Shown here: in pieces, positions 31,593-43,056 of the stretch
Layout of the letters: each line of letters begins with the position of its first letter
Position numbering within the stretch: position 1 is the stretch's first letter
Position numbers and translations under genes: made by a program
Notes under the pieces: generated by a model
Told to the model about the DNA's origin: nothing
What the model saw: the letters and a program-made list of their open reading frames with translations, nothing else
The model's database searches: none
NCBI GenBank assembly: GCA_026770575.1
Contig: MU657165.1
Coordinates: forward strand, 82,471 to 146,470
Source: Pelagophyceae sp. CCMP2097
Lineage: Eukaryota; Sar; Pelagophyceae
Direction of reading: 5' to 3'
Length of the DNA: 64,000 nucleotides

Positions 31593-32109
31593 GGGGGCGG
31601 CGAGGAGAACCGGAGGAGAACACGGGCCATAGTAACCTCACACCCCTCGGTCTCTTCGGACCCCAGTGGTGGTCTGGTCGACCCGGCGCCGCCGGCGCCG
31701 CGAGCTTGGTTTAGCGAGCGGTCGCGTTGGGGCCGACGTCGCGACGCGAGGTGTTCGAAAGGGGGAGCGACGGTTCCTGCGCGGCCGGCTCGGCGATCCG
31801 TTGGGAGGGCGCGCGCATGCCCGCTTGCCAGCGGGATGTATCGACGCGGCCGCGGCGGGATGCATTGGGCGTGGCTCTGCCTCGGCGGCGCGCGTTGCGC
31901 CGCGGCGGCCGCTGATTCGCGGTCCGCGCAGTTCGATTTTGGCGTCGCATCCTCCGACGGCCTGCTGGCTTCCTGGCGCGTCGCTGGCGCCGTGGAGCGG
32001 CGCGAGAGGTACTTTTCCATCGTCGGCGGTCTGCTCGTCTCCCGCCTCGACGCGCGAGCAAAGCACCGCGGACACTTCGTCGGCCTCGTCCGCGGCGGAC
32101 CGGGGGAAG
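31593..32109 (+). pseudogene. Inverted duplicate of the 5' end of the 49437-50589 gene
   Basis: This segment is about 90% identical to the reverse complement of 50332-50829. It carries a copy of the last codons and stop of the signal peptide peptidase gene, the following spacer, and the signal peptide plus first ~75 residues of the secreted protein (start 31836 or 31860; AQFDFGVASSDGLLASWRVA). Homology stops abruptly at GACCGGGGGAAG (32109), and no matching downstream exons follow. The copied frame is still open, so it may be transcribed, but it is best read as a gene fragment. Confidence 0.8.
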
Positions 32110-32230
32110 ATTTTGAAAACTCGACTCGGAACTCCGAATCTACGACACCGTCAGTCGGACACGAGCCCGACGCGAGTGCCCGACGCGGCGACGCAGCCGA
32201 CCGGGAGACCTTATATATCCCAGGTCGGGC
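32110..32230. other. Junction downstream of the duplicated fragment
   Basis: This short unique stretch lies between the duplicate and the thymidylate kinase stop. A TTATATATCCC element occurs near 32210-32220. Nothing else is recognised. Confidence 0.35.
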
Positions 32231-33382
32231 CTACCAGAGCGCCTCAAGGGGCTTTTCCGTCGCCGCCCTGGCCTCGTCGACGACGCGCAAAACGTCGGCT
32301 TGCACGGCCTCGATGGTCTGCGACGCGTCGACGACGGTCCAGATCGCGCTGTCGCCGCCTGCAAAAGAGCCGTCTGAAGAGCTGCGGAGCCGGGGAAAGC
32401 GCCGCGCAAAAAAGGGCACGCGGAGACGGAGACGCGGCGCTTACGCAGCTCGGCGAAGTTGGCCGCGACGCGTTTTTGCATCTCAGACTCCTCGTAGCGC
32501 TCGCCTACGGCTCGACGTCGGACGCCCGGTGCAGCGAGCGCGGTGCGGCGCCCTCGCCGCGGGACTGACCGCCGAAGCCTTCGCGCTGCTCGGCCGCGTC
32601 GTTGGCCAGCTGCAAAAAGATAACGGCGTCGGGCTGCGGCAGGCCCGCATCGGGCGCCTTGCACCAGTCGAGGTCCTACGAGGCGTCTGAGGCGCCGGTC
32701 CGCGCCGCGGCCCAGCCGTCGCAAGCGGGAGACTCGCGTCGATGGTCGGCTTGGCTGCCGAGAACGCCACGCCAGAGTACCTAGCCTCGCAGTCGGAGGC
32801 GCCGCGCGAGGCGTCTCTGCGGCTCACGCGTAGCGGTCGCAGACGACGTCGATGCCGGCGTCGATCGACGCCCGCAGCGCCGACACCTACGACGCCGAGT
32901 CGGCGCGCGCCTCGGGAGCGCGTCTCGGGGACGGGGCGCCACGCTACTCGCCGCCTCCCAGCGGTTCGCGGAGAAGAGGAGGTGCACTGCTTTGTCGTCG
33001 AGCTCGATCTCGCGCCGCAAATAGCGGTCGATGATCTGCCCGACGGCCGTCGACCCTATAGCGCAAAGCGTTGACGGAGCCGCCACGCGCCCGGCACCGA
33101 CGGCGACGGCAAGCACCGCCAGCGACGGCGAGCACGTGGCGATGCACGCACGCTCGGGGAAGCGGCGGAGTTCGGCCGCTCGGCCGCGCGCGTGGAGCGA
33201 CTCGACGAGGAGCCCTGCGGGGAGCGATGGCCGGCGGCACCGTCGTCGTCGCAGAGAGCGCCGGAAGGCGACGCACTGCACTGCGTCGACTTGCCCGACC
33301 GGTCGACGCCCTCGAAGACGACGAAGACGCCGCGCCGCGCCGGCGCCAGCGCGCCGGCGTCGCCCGCGCGCATCGCCGCCAT
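32231..33382 (-). CDS. DTYMK: Thymidylate kinase (dTMP kinase)
   Basis: The N-terminal exon carries RRGVFVVFEGVDRSGKSTQ, the P-loop of TMP kinases, about 20 residues from the ATG at 33382. Later exon pieces in the correct order are IIDRYLRREIELDDKAVHLL, FSANRWEA, ARYSGVAFSAAK (the DRYxxSGVAFSAAKG region), ERYEESEMQKRVAANFAEL and the C-terminal IWTVVDASQTIEAVQADVLR. The enzyme phosphorylates dTMP to dTDP for DNA synthesis. Exon ends are approximate: several short introns separate these blocks, each starting GT or possibly GC, and about 1150 bp of DNA encode about 220 residues. The gene lies tail-first beside the duplicated fragment. Confidence 0.85.
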
Positions 33383-33709
33383 GACGCAGGCGAGGGCGGT
33401 CCGAATCGTGGCGTTCGAACGCGCGACCGGTCCGACCGAGTCGGGCTCGCGGAGCGCAAGTTCGAATGTGGCGTTCCAAGTGCGAGGCCAACTGGAGAAG
33501 GCGACTCCGGTCACTCCTCGTCGTGACAGCCTTCGAACAGCCCGTCGTGACAGCCCGTCGTGAGAGCTGAGGCCCCGTCGTTCTGAGGAAACGCCGAAAT
33601 GTTGGCGGGTTCGATGCATCCGAGTCGGCCCATCATATATTGGTTACTGAGGCGAGTTGCCTCAAAAGGCATACTGCCCGAGGTCCTGGCGGGCTGCCGG
33701 CGCGCGCAC
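33383..33709. other. Spacer between thymidylate kinase and PLRG1
   Basis: This 327-bp region lies upstream of the thymidylate kinase start and downstream of the PLRG1 stop. Short imperfect repeats of CGTCGTGACAGCC occur around 33520-33560. No gene is seen. Confidence 0.4.
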
Positions 33710-35647
33710 TCAGTAGCGCTTGAGCTGCCGGCACTCCTTGGTCCAGCCCTTGACGTCGATGGGCACATCCTCGGGCGTGGCCTCGTCGTCCTCCTTCCAG
33801 ATTTTAATCGTCTTATCTGCCTCGCACGTGACGAGGCGCGATCCGGAGTGGTCGAACTTGCAGTCGTAGATGCCGGCCTCGCACTCTAGCGAGCCCGGCT
33901 GGGCGACGGTCTTGAGATCCTGGAAGCAGTATCCTGTCTTGTAGTCCCACATCTTCATCGAGCCGTCGTCGGCGCCGGAAACGAGGACGCCATCCTGGTT
34001 GCAGGCGAGCGAGTTGATGATGGCCTTGTGGCCCGAGAGGTTGCGCAGGAACGTGCCGTCTTTGCACTGCCACTTTTTCAAATTATCCGCGGCTCCCGAG
34101 ACAAAGGAGAACTCGAACGGCGCGATGGTGAGGGCGCGGATGGCCTTCTTGTGGTGCGTCAGCGTCGTCAGGCTCCGGCCCTTTGCAAGGTCCCAAAGCT
34201 TGATCGTCTGGTCGTGCGACCCGGAGATGACCTGCGGGTCCGTCGCGTTGCACGCAATCGCGCCCACCGTGTTCACGTGCCCGCCGAGCATCATGACCTA
34301 AAACAAAGGCATTCGGGCATCAGGCATAAGGCCTGGCGACCAAAGAACTCACCTGCTTGGACGTCCGCACGTCCCAGACGCGGACGCAAGAGTCGCGGCC
34401 GCCCGTCATGAGCAGGTCGAGCGTCGGGTGGATGGCGAGCGAGTAGACGCCCGAGAGGTGTCCGTGGTAGTGGCGCACGACTTTATTCGTCTCGAGGTCC
34501 CAGCACATGACCTTTTTGTCCTCGCCGGCGGAGAACATGTACGTCGTCCGCGGCGAGATGGCGATGCCGCGGATCGCCTGTCGCCGAGGCGTGCAAAGGG
34601 CCTCCTGCGGATCGGCCCCCGGGGCGTGGAAAGGCTCCTCGGAGGACGCACGTTGATGTGGCCCGTGAGGGTGAGGCGGAGGCCGCCCTCGGCCCCGGCG
34701 GCGCACTTTGCCAGGTCCCAGACCTTGATGGTGCGGTCCGCGGCGCCCGTGACGAACCATTCGTTGTTCGGTTCAAAGGCACAGCACCGCACCCAGCCTA
34801 GGCGCACAAGTCCCGAGGGGCACAGGTGAAATCCCGCAGCGCAGAGGGGCACATCCCTGACCGAGGCGTCCACCGCCGCCGCGCGTCCCACTCACCGAGA
34901 TGGCCGGAGACGACGGACTGCAGCTTCCAGGGCGCGTGCCACGTGGGCTCGGGCACCTTTGCGGGCGCGCGCCGCCGCGGCACGATGAGGCGGCTCGAGC
35001 CCTCTACGTTCATGCCCGTCGCGGCCATGGTCGGGTTTTGCGCCTGGCCCGTCGTGGCCACGAGCGCGCCCGACTTTTGGTCGTATGCGACCACCTACGA
35101 CAGCGCTCGGGCCGCGCCCCGACGGCGGCGCAGACGCACGTTGCGCTTGGCGGCCTCTGAATCGTCTTCAGGCTTCTTCGCGACTTCTTTCGCGCGCTTC
35201 CGCTTCTTGCCGCCCGTTAAGGCCTCGAGCAGCTCGTCGACAAACCTCCGCCGCTCCTCGACGGTGCTCGCGCCAGTCGTCGCCGTGCCAGCCGCCGGCC
35301 GCAGCGCGGAGAAACCGCCGTGCCTACGACCGCGCCGTCCAGCCCCTCGACGCCGGGCGGCGAGCGGCGCTGCGCAACGGCGGACCGAGCACCGCGGCGC
35401 CCTCCCCCCGCGGCTTGGGACGCCGCGTTTGGGACAGCTTGGATGCGATCTTGGCACGGAGCGCGGAGTTGACGGGCGGCGGCGGCGCGAAGGCGTCGTC
35501 GCCGCCGAAGAAGTGGTGCGTCCCCGTCGACGACCGCAGCACCTCGTCGCGGACCTTTTGGTCGTCGCCCCAGTGCGTCGTCATCGCCGGCGGCGCCGCG
35601 GGCGCAGCCCCGGCCTTGCCGGCCTTCTGCGCCAGGACGAGGGCCAT
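33710..35647 (-). CDS. PLRG1: Pleiotropic regulator 1 (PLRG1/Prp46), WD40 splicing factor
   Basis: Resolved minus-strand exons are 33710-34297, 34353-34577, 34652-34797, 34896-35094 and 35140-35323, plus an N-terminal exon starting at 35647 whose 3' end is unclear. Seven WD blades follow the family hallmark [20 protein letters not shown]. Diagnostic stretches include [72 protein letters not shown] and [21 protein letters not shown]1 is a core member of the NineTeen/CDC5L complex needed for spliceosome activation in the nucleus. Introns of 45-98 nt all use GT-AG with GTGCGT or GTGAGT donors. The true start could be upstream of 35647. The gene is divergent from eL18. Confidence 0.92.
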
Positions 35648-35868
35648 GCCGCCGCGTCGAGCCCCGTCGCGCGGCCGTGTACTCCTCCCTCGGACAACTC
35701 TCGCCGAGGCACCGGCGCGCCCTTGATCATAAACGCCACAGCCGCACTTGCACGATTTTCGAAAATTGCACTAAAAAGCCCACGGTCCCGCACGCAAGTG
35801 CGGCGCTCTGTCTCCTCTTCGCTGCATTCGTCGCTCGGTATCGCTTACTTTACGGACAGACAGGCAGG
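35648..35868. promoter_or_regulatory. Divergent promoter region of PLRG1 and eL18
   Basis: Only about 220 bp separate the PLRG1 start from the eL18 start, so both promoters must overlap. The right half is relatively pyrimidine-rich before the eL18 ATG. No canonical TATA is visible. Confidence 0.45.
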
Positions 35869-36611
35869 ATGGGCATTGACTTGATTGCCGGCGGCCGCCG
35901 CATCGGGCACAAGGCCCGCGTGGATACCAAGTCGGACAATGTGTACCTCAAGCTGCTGGTGAAGCTGTACCGCTTCCTTGAGCGCCGCACGGGGTCCAAG
36001 TTCTCGTCGGTCATCCTGAAGCGCCTCTTCATGTCGCGCACCAACCGGCCGCCGCTGTCGCTGGCCAAGCTGGCCAACTTCATGAAGACCAAGGACGGCA
36101 AGATCGCCGTCCTTGTGGGCACGGTCACCGACGACCCGCGCCTGCTCGACGTCCCGAAGGTCACCGTCTGCGCTCTCCGCTTCACCGAGTCGGCGCGCGC
36201 GCGCATCGTCAAGGCCGGCGGTGCGTCACAGACCCGCCGGCGCGGGGCCGCGCAGGCCGCAGAGGGGCGCGGCGGCGGCGGCGCGAAATGGGGGTGCAGA
36301 TAAGGAGCCGCGCGGCGCGGCAGTGGAGCAGACCCAAATTCGGAGCCTTCTCCGGGCCCGGACTTCGGCTCACGGCGCTTGTAGGCGAGTGCATCACCTT
36401 TGACCAGCTCGCGCTCCGCGCGCCCAAGGGCTCGAACACGATTCTGCTGCGTGGCCCGAAGAAGGCGCGCGAGGTTTACTCGCACTTCGGCCACGCGTCG
36501 ACGGCCACGTCGCCGAACACGCACGCCAACGTCAAGCCGTACGTACGGAGCGTCGGGCGCAAGTTCGAGATGGCGCGCGGCCGTCGCCAGACCAACGGCT
36601 TCAAGGTCTAG
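35869..36611 (+). CDS. RPL18: 60S ribosomal protein L18 (eL18)
   Basis: Exons 35869-36220 and 36385-36611 (164-nt intron, GTGCGT donor) give 192 residues, close to the 188 of animals. The start [19 protein letters not shown] lacks only a residue or two found elsewhere. [20 protein letters not shown] and [14 protein letters not shown] are conserved, as are [13 protein letters not shown] and the C-terminus [18 protein letters not shown]. It is a structural protein of the cytosolic large subunit. The codons avoid A/T at third positions more strictly than in neighbouring genes, as expected for high expression. Confidence 0.96.
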
Positions 36612-37027
36612 AGGCCTTAAAGCCCCTGGCCTGCTGTTTCTCCTTAATGAACTGCAACTCACCCCATTCGAACTACGGGCCGCGGATCGCTGCAGTCGAA
36701 CCCCGGGATCAGAGGTGTTATTTAAGGAGGGGCAGCTTTCAACCCAGATTGCCACGGTGCTGGACATAGGGATTCTCTCAGCATGCACACGATCCCGGGA
36801 GGTCGCTAGTGGCGGTTCCGAAGCGCGGCGGCGCGGGTCACACTCTGTATCACAAGTTTACCGCCGTCGCGCGAGCGCGCCGCCCGTGTGTGGAACACGA
36901 AACGCCGGGCAGGGTCAAAATATCGCTTAAAACTCTTTAAAACTCTTTGGAAAACTTGAAAAGTTTATAACCGATAGACGCGCGCCGCTAGGACGCGACG
37001 GTGACGGGGGCCCGTCGCCCGTCGGCG
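36612..37027. other. AT-richer spacer
   Basis: This 416-bp region lies between eL18 and the coiled-coil gene. It contains AAAACTCTTTAAAACTCTTT near 36930 and other AT-rich stretches, which fits a 3' UTR/poly(A) zone followed by the next promoter. No gene is seen. Confidence 0.45.
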
Positions 37028-40000
37028 ATGGCCCGTGCAAAGGCGGCCCGCGGCGGCGCGGCCGACGCGGGCCTGAAGCAGAAACGCGCTCTGAAGCTGA
37101 AACGCGCTCTCATGGAGATGATGGAGCAAGTGACGCACGCCAAGAACGAGGCTTTACTCTTCGCAGAGCGCGGCTCCGGCCGTGAGAAACTCGCGGAGCA
37201 GCTCCAGCGGTCCTACGAGGAACTGCGCCAGATGCGCCTCGAACGCAGCGACCAGGTGCGCACCTCGGTGGCCCGTCCTGAGGCGAGGAGCGCGCGTCGC
37301 CCAGCCTCATGCTAGGCGCTGCGAATCTCGGTCCTCGAGGCGACGCTGGCCACCGCGCGGAAGCGGTCTTCTGATTTACAGCACGAGCTGCAGTTTGGCG
37401 AGCGCGCGTTTGTCGACGCGGCGCGAAACGACCGGCGTGCAGCTGCGGCCGCCGTCACGGCGGCGGACAAGCGGGCGCAGCGCCGCGTCCTCGAGCTGAA
37501 GCAGCTGCTGGCCTGGGCCGAGGGCGCGAGCCGCACGTCGCCCGCGGCGGCGAAAGTCGCCGCGGTGTACGCAGCAGAAGTGCACGCCCAAGGCGCTGCC
37601 GCGTGCCGCGCAGCCGCGCCGGCGGGCGGCGCCGCCGACGGCCCGCGGCCGCGGAGGCCGCGCGCACCCCGCACGCGGCCCACCGGCGGGCGCGCCGGCG
37701 GCGCGGGCGTCGGCGACGTTGAAGCCTCGTCGCAGCACGAGCCCGCAGACCTCGCGTCAATCGACGACGACGACGACGACGACGCCGAGCTGCGGGACGC
37801 CGGCGCAGCGTTCATCGCCCAGGAAATCCAAAAGTTCATCGCCGCCAGCGCGGCCGCCGCAAGCGCCGCGGCTGCGGCCGTCGACGCGCCGTCTGTCATC
37901 GACGCCGCAATTTACTTGCCCTCCTCCAACGACACTATCGACGACGCGCCGTCCGACAACGACAACGACGACGACGGCGTTTGTGAGCCACTCACGGCGC
38001 AGCGGCCGCCAGAGCCCGAGGCCGTCGCCGTCGCCGACTCGGAGCCCGAAGCCGACAAATACTCAGAGCCCGAGGCCGTCGCCGACGGTGACTTGGGGGC
38101 CCTCAGCGACTCGGCCGCCGTCGGCGAGCCGGTCGACGGGCGTGTAGAGGAGCCCGACGGCGGCGCGGCGCGGTGGAGCGCCGCGGGCGCTTTCGTGAGC
38201 AACATGTTCAAGTCGCTCGAGAGCGCGGCGGTCGCGGCGAGCAGCGCCCAAGCCGACGACGCGCCGCCCCTCGCGGCGCTGCCTCTGGAGAGCGCGGCGG
38301 CGCAGAGCACGGGAGAGGACGACGCTTACGAGGACGACGCGGAATTCGCAAACATCGACGGCGACGACGCCACCGCGCCGGCCTCGCCGCGCGGCGGCGA
38401 CGACGACGCTGCGCCGGCCTCCCTCGACGTCGCGCCGGACTCCCCCGACGCTGCGCCGGCCTCCCCCGACGCTGCCGCCGTGCCGGCGTCGCCGCCTGCG
38501 TCGCCGCGCGGCGTCGGCAACGCCGGCGCGACGTTGGACCGCCGGTTGTTGGGCGGCTCTCGGTCGTCGTTCGGCAGCGACGCCGGCGCGGTGGACCGCC
38601 GGTCGTTTGAAGTTTCTCGGAGCGCGTCGTTTGGCAGCGAGAGCAAGAAGCTCCTCCGGCGGTCGGACACGCCGCGCTGGGACGACGCCGAGCTCTTCCC
38701 GGGCCACGACAGCGCGGCGGCCTTCAACCCGTCGCTGCGCAGCTCGATGGAGGACGTCTATGGCTCCTTTGACGCCGCGCCGCCGGCGGCGACGGTCGCC
38801 GAAGCGCTGGCGCGGATCCATTCGCAGGGCTTTGGGGCGCTGCGCCGGCCGAGTTCGGCCGACGACGCGTCGTGCGCCTCGAACGAGTCGCCGGCGCCCG
38901 AGCGCTGCGACTACAACGACGACGACGATGTAGAGGCCGGCCGCGTGCCCGAGACGTTTGCGACCAAGCAGCCGCGGCAAGCCTTCGACGACGACGCCTG
39001 CGCCGCCGTCGTGGACGACGCCTCGCCGGAGCCACACGACGGCGGCGCCGACGGTGCCTCGCCGCCCTCGCCGGCGCCCGACCACGACTGGGAGGACTTC
39101 GCCGAAGCCGCGGCGCCGTCGCCCGCCCGGAGAGATTTCTTCGAAGCTGCAGCGCCGCTCGAAGGCGCTCGGCCCTCTTTCGCCCCGAGCGCGTTCTTCC
39201 TCGAAGGCGCATTGCCGACGTTGAGCCTGGACGCGCTCCAGCTCGAAGGCGACCCGCCGGCGCTGGCCCCGGGCGCGCTTGAAGGCGCCTCGCCGGCGTT
39301 GGCCCCGATCGAGGTGAGGCCCGTCTCGCCGAGCGAGCTCAGACCCGCCTCGCCGGCATTGGCCCCGAGCGAACCTGAAGCTACCTCGGCGGCGTTGGCT
39401 CCGGCCGCGCTCGAAGGCGCCTCGCCGGCGGCTCCGGACGCGGTCGGCGCCTCGCCGGCGACGTTGGCGCGGTCGTTCCCGCTCCCGAGCCATCCGCGGC
39501 CGCCGATGCTGACCAGCAGGCCGGGCATGCCTCAACGGCACTCGTCTCGGCGCCTCATGCCGCAGGGCGACGGCGACGACGCGAAGATCTTTGCAGTCGC
39601 GACGGTCGCGCTCTCGAGCGAGCGCTCCGTCGTTTCCACCTGTGGAGACGACGCCATCGACGACGAAGGCGCCTCGCCGGCGCTGGCCCCGGGCGCGCTG
39701 GAAGCCGCCTCGCCGGCGTTCCCGGCCGCGCTCGAAGCCACCTCGCCGGCGTTGGCCCCGAGCGAGCTCAGACCCGCCTCGCCGGCCGTGGCCCCGAGCG
39801 AGCCTGAGGCCACCTCGCCAGCGCTGGCCCCGGCCGCGCTCGAAGCTACCTCGGCGGCTTTGGTTCAGGCCGAGCTCGAAGGCGTCTCGCCGGCGCTGGC
39901 CCCGGGGGCGGTCGGTGCCTCGCCGCTGACGTTTGCGCGGTCGTTCCCGCTGCCGAGCGAGCCGCGGCCGCCGATGCTGGCCAGCAGGCCGGGCATGCCT

Positions 40001-40144
40001 CAACGGCACTCGTCGCGGCGCCTCATGCCGCAGGGCGACGGCGACGACGCGAAGATATTTGCAGTCGCGACGGTCGCCCTCTCGAGCGAGCGCTCCGTCG
40101 TTTCCACAGCCGACTCCAAAGACGACGAAGCGAAAGACGCCTAA
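37028..40144 (+). CDS. Large coiled-coil and low-complexity protein, unknown function
   Basis: Exons 37028-37255 and 37316-40144 (60-nt intron) give 1018 residues. The first ~140 residues form a charged coiled coil (LKQKRALKLKRALMEMMEQV, LRISVLEATLATARK). The rest is dominated by Asp, Ala, Pro and Ser. An acidic DDDDDDD run is near residue 180. Residues ~360-400 hold repeated RRSF/GSRSSFGS units. A Pro/Ala/Ser array of SPALAP-GALEGA units ends twice in the same block, RSFPLPSxPRPPMLxSRPGM with a basic RHSSRRL and AVATVALSSERSVVST. No catalytic domain is recognised. The long open minus-strand frame over it is a composition artefact. A scaffold or phospho-regulated role would be speculation. 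Confidence 0.7.
39468..39639 (+). repeat. Internal coding repeat, copy 1
   Basis: This 172-bp block is nearly identical to 39936-40107 (468 bp, or 156 codons, downstream) within the same gene. It encodes the RSFPLPS to SERSVVST segment. Confidence 0.85.
39936..40107 (+). repeat. Internal coding repeat, copy 2
   Basis: Second copy of the 172-bp block, in the same reading frame as copy 1 and separated from it by SPALAP-type repeats. The in-frame spacing of 156 codons indicates a recent intragenic duplication. Confidence 0.85.
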
Positions 40145-40340
40145 CATGCAATACAAAGGGACCAAACTCCGACGCAGCCGGGCGCCGAGCGGCGTCGAGG
40201 CCTCGTCACGGATCGCCACGACGTTTTTTCTAAAAACGTTTTCCGTTATCGATATCAGGCGGATATCGTCGAACGCGCGGTCCTCCGGAGCCCCGCCGGC
40301 TTCGCCGCCTGCGCTCTCCCTGTGGGGCCTGCTCGGGGCC

Positions 40341-42848
40341 ATGGAGCTAATGCTGGAGAAGCAGGAGCTGCTGCAGGTCGGGACGATGTCGTGCTACAAC
40401 ACGATGAAGCTCTTCTCGGCCGGGGGCAAGGTCCGCCAGAAGATCGTGCTCGGGTCGGACGGCGGTGAGGTCGAGTGCTACGAGGTCAAGCGCGGCGAGC
40501 CGCAGCTCGTCTTCAAGCAGCGCGTGTTTGCAGACGGGCCCGTGCACGCGTTGAGCGTCGGAGGCGAGCGACCCGCGTCGACAAACGCCACGGACGACAC
40601 AAAGCCCCGCGGCGGGCCGCCCCCGTCGCGAGCACACTCCCTCGTCGCAAGCGCGCCGAGGCCTCCGACGGCTCGAAAGGCGCCCGCCGCGTGTCCTCGG
40701 GTTTGATCAAACCTGTCGAACCGCGCAGGCGTCGGCGGCAAGAACGACCGCATCTTCGCCGCGCAGGGGCAGCACATCGTCGGGCTGCAGCGCAAGGGGA
40801 AACAGTTCTTCAAGATGCAGTCGACTCTAGTGGAGGTGCGTCTTTGAAAACGTACAAACGCGGGGCCCTCGACCGTGCCCTCGACGCTCCTTTGCTAGGC
40901 GATCCACCACATGCACGTCGACGAGCAGCATTTGTTCACTGGGTGCGAGTACGTGTACAACAAATACAACGACGGCAAAGACGAGGAGTTCGTCATGTGC
41001 AGCGACCGCATCAACGCCATGGTCGTCGGCCGCGCCCCGGCTAGGGGCGACGCCCAAGCGCACGACGTCATCTTGGGCTGCCAGGACCGGTGCGTTCGAA
41101 TCGTCCGCGGCAGCGAAGTTGTCGTCGAGCACAAGACGGACGCGCCCGTGACGGCTTTGCAGCGCTACAAACGCGCAAAGGGCGAGGCCGAGGGCGCGGA
41201 CATGACCATCGTTTATGGCATGGAGAACGGCGCGATTGGCATGATGCGTGCCACCGGGTCGTCGGCGGTGACGCTGTGGACGGTGGCGGACGCGCGGCGG
41301 TCCCGCGTGAACTGCATCGACGTGTACGACATGACTCGCGACGGCGTCTGCGACGTCGTCGTCGGCCGCGCCGACGGCCGCGTGGAAGTCTTCTCCTTTG
41401 ACTCGGCAACGGTGCCGTCAAAGCATTTTGAAGCGGATGTTGGGGAGGCGGTGCACGCGGTGGAGTGCGGGTCTTTGACGCACCCGAACTTTGACGAAAT
41501 CGTCTGTTGCACTTTTAGCGGCCGCGTCGTCTCCTTCAGCAACGAGCCGTTGGCGGAGACGAAGGACGCCGACGACGCCAAGGGGAGATCTTTGGCCGTA
41601 ACGACTCTGGAGACGCGGCACAAGTCGCTGACGAACGACGTCACGCTTCTCCAGCAAAGAATCGAAAAGGAACGGTCGCGCCTCCGCGTCTTGGAGGGCG
41701 CGCGGCGACAGCAGGGCCTGCAGCCGGCGCCGCAGCTCGCGCGGCCGGCGTACGCCCCGCGCGCGCATTTCGCGCTGGACGCGGACGCCGCGTGCTACGT
41801 CATCACCGTCGAATTGCCGGTGCCCATCGACGTCGTCGCTCTCAAGGCGAGCGTGCGCGTCGAGCTCGTCGACGCCGACCACAACGCCTCGGTGGTGTCG
41901 CGGTCGCCCGTGGAACCGAGGCACGCGTCGCAAAAGGCGCCCGTGGCGCTCCTCGCCACGTTCCGCTGCCTGGACGAGGCTTCTGCTTTGTCCTTCAAGG
42001 TGCGGACCGTCGAGGGCGAGCCGGGCGAGCTTGTGGCGGTGGTCGTCTCACGCACGGCGCCAAAGGCGGCGCAGATGGTGAGGTTTTCGGTAAAGGCGCT
42101 TTCTCTGCACCAGCGGACGCACGAGTTGGACTTGGCGCACCGGCCCATCAACATTTTACGTTTGAGGGGCAAGTTCTCCGCCCAGATGTTGCACGACTGG
42201 CTCGCCAGATGCCTGCCAGAGGTGCCGCCGAGAGCGCAGCCGCTGCACTCCGAGCCCTCAGAGGCCGAGAACGTCGAGTCCAAGGGCCAAGGAGAAGCTG
42301 TTTTGGGCCACCGCCTCTCCTTCCGCAACGTCTACACGGACGCGGTGCTGGAGTGCGACTACGCCGACGGCGAGGCGCGTATCAAAAGCGACTCGATTTC
42401 GACGATCGCGATTTTGAAGGAGCACCTCTCGCGCGAGGCCGTGCGCGGCCGCGTCGAGGTCCACGACGCTTTGGAGATCAACGAGGAGACGGTGCCGCAC
42501 TTCCTGGGTTTGCTGGACCGCAAGCTTCGCCACCAGCTGAAGCTGGCGCGTCAAGTGAAGTTGATAGACTCCATCACGGAGATCACGTCGTCGGAAGCGG
42601 ACACTTGCTGGCTCTCGGCCGAGTACCGGGAGATCGCCGACAACGCGGACCGCATCCGCCAGGAGTTCAAAGAGGCGCCGACTGAGCTGCAGTACCTGAC
42701 CGGCGTGGTGACGGACTTTTTTTGCGACCGCTGCAAGTTCTGCGGCCTCGAGGCTCGGCCCAAGATCCCAGACCTCCAGCGCATCCTCATGGACTACGAC
42801 TTTGACACCCTCGTCAACTTCTTCGACCCGGCCAGGCACCGCAGCTGA
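40341..42848 (+). CDS. BBS7: Bardet-Biedl syndrome 7 protein (BBSome subunit)
   Basis: Exons 40341-40563, 40729-40835 and 40899-42848 give 759 residues. The first intron is a probable GC-AG intron (donor GCGAGC); the second is GT-AG. The N-terminal beta-propeller has ELLQVGTMSCYNTMKL, DRIFAAQGQHIVGLQRKGKQ and DVILGCQDRCVRIVRGSEV. VGRADGRVEVFSFDSA also matches. A coiled coil (near 41620-41700), a GAE-like domain (KALSLHQRTHELDLAHRPIN) and a C-terminal platform/helical region follow. The last part has DSISTIAILKEHLSREAVR and an ending in DFDTLVNFFDPA. BBS7 pairs with BBS2 in the BBSome, which moves membrane cargo out of cilia. Its presence implies a flagellated stage or retained ciliary machinery. 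Confidence 0.94.
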
Positions 42849-43056
42849 AATTCGACCAAGGCCGTCTCAGGAGCGGCTGAAGCATCCAAGAATTCGACGT
42901 AACTACGAGGCTCTTTCCGCCCATGCGGCTCTCGAGGGCCCTTCGAGGGACTGGAGTGCGGGGTCGTATAGAGGGGCTGTCGAGTGCGTCACGAGGGCAC
43001 TCCGGGTGTACAAAAGCGGTTACAACGTCGCGTGGGTCAAAAATGGGCGCCCCGCG

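Noticed and set aside
31374..32690. A 438-codon plus-strand frame spanning the duplicate and the thymidylate kinase region
   Set aside because: Only the 31836-32100 part resembles a real exon. The remainder is the antisense of thymidylate kinase.
38063..40342. Very long open frame (about 759 codons) on the minus strand
   Set aside because: It is the antisense of a GC-rich, Ala/Pro/Asp-coding gene. The translation is Arg/Gly filler with no domain, and the plus-strand frame has a splice-supported start and in-frame duplications.
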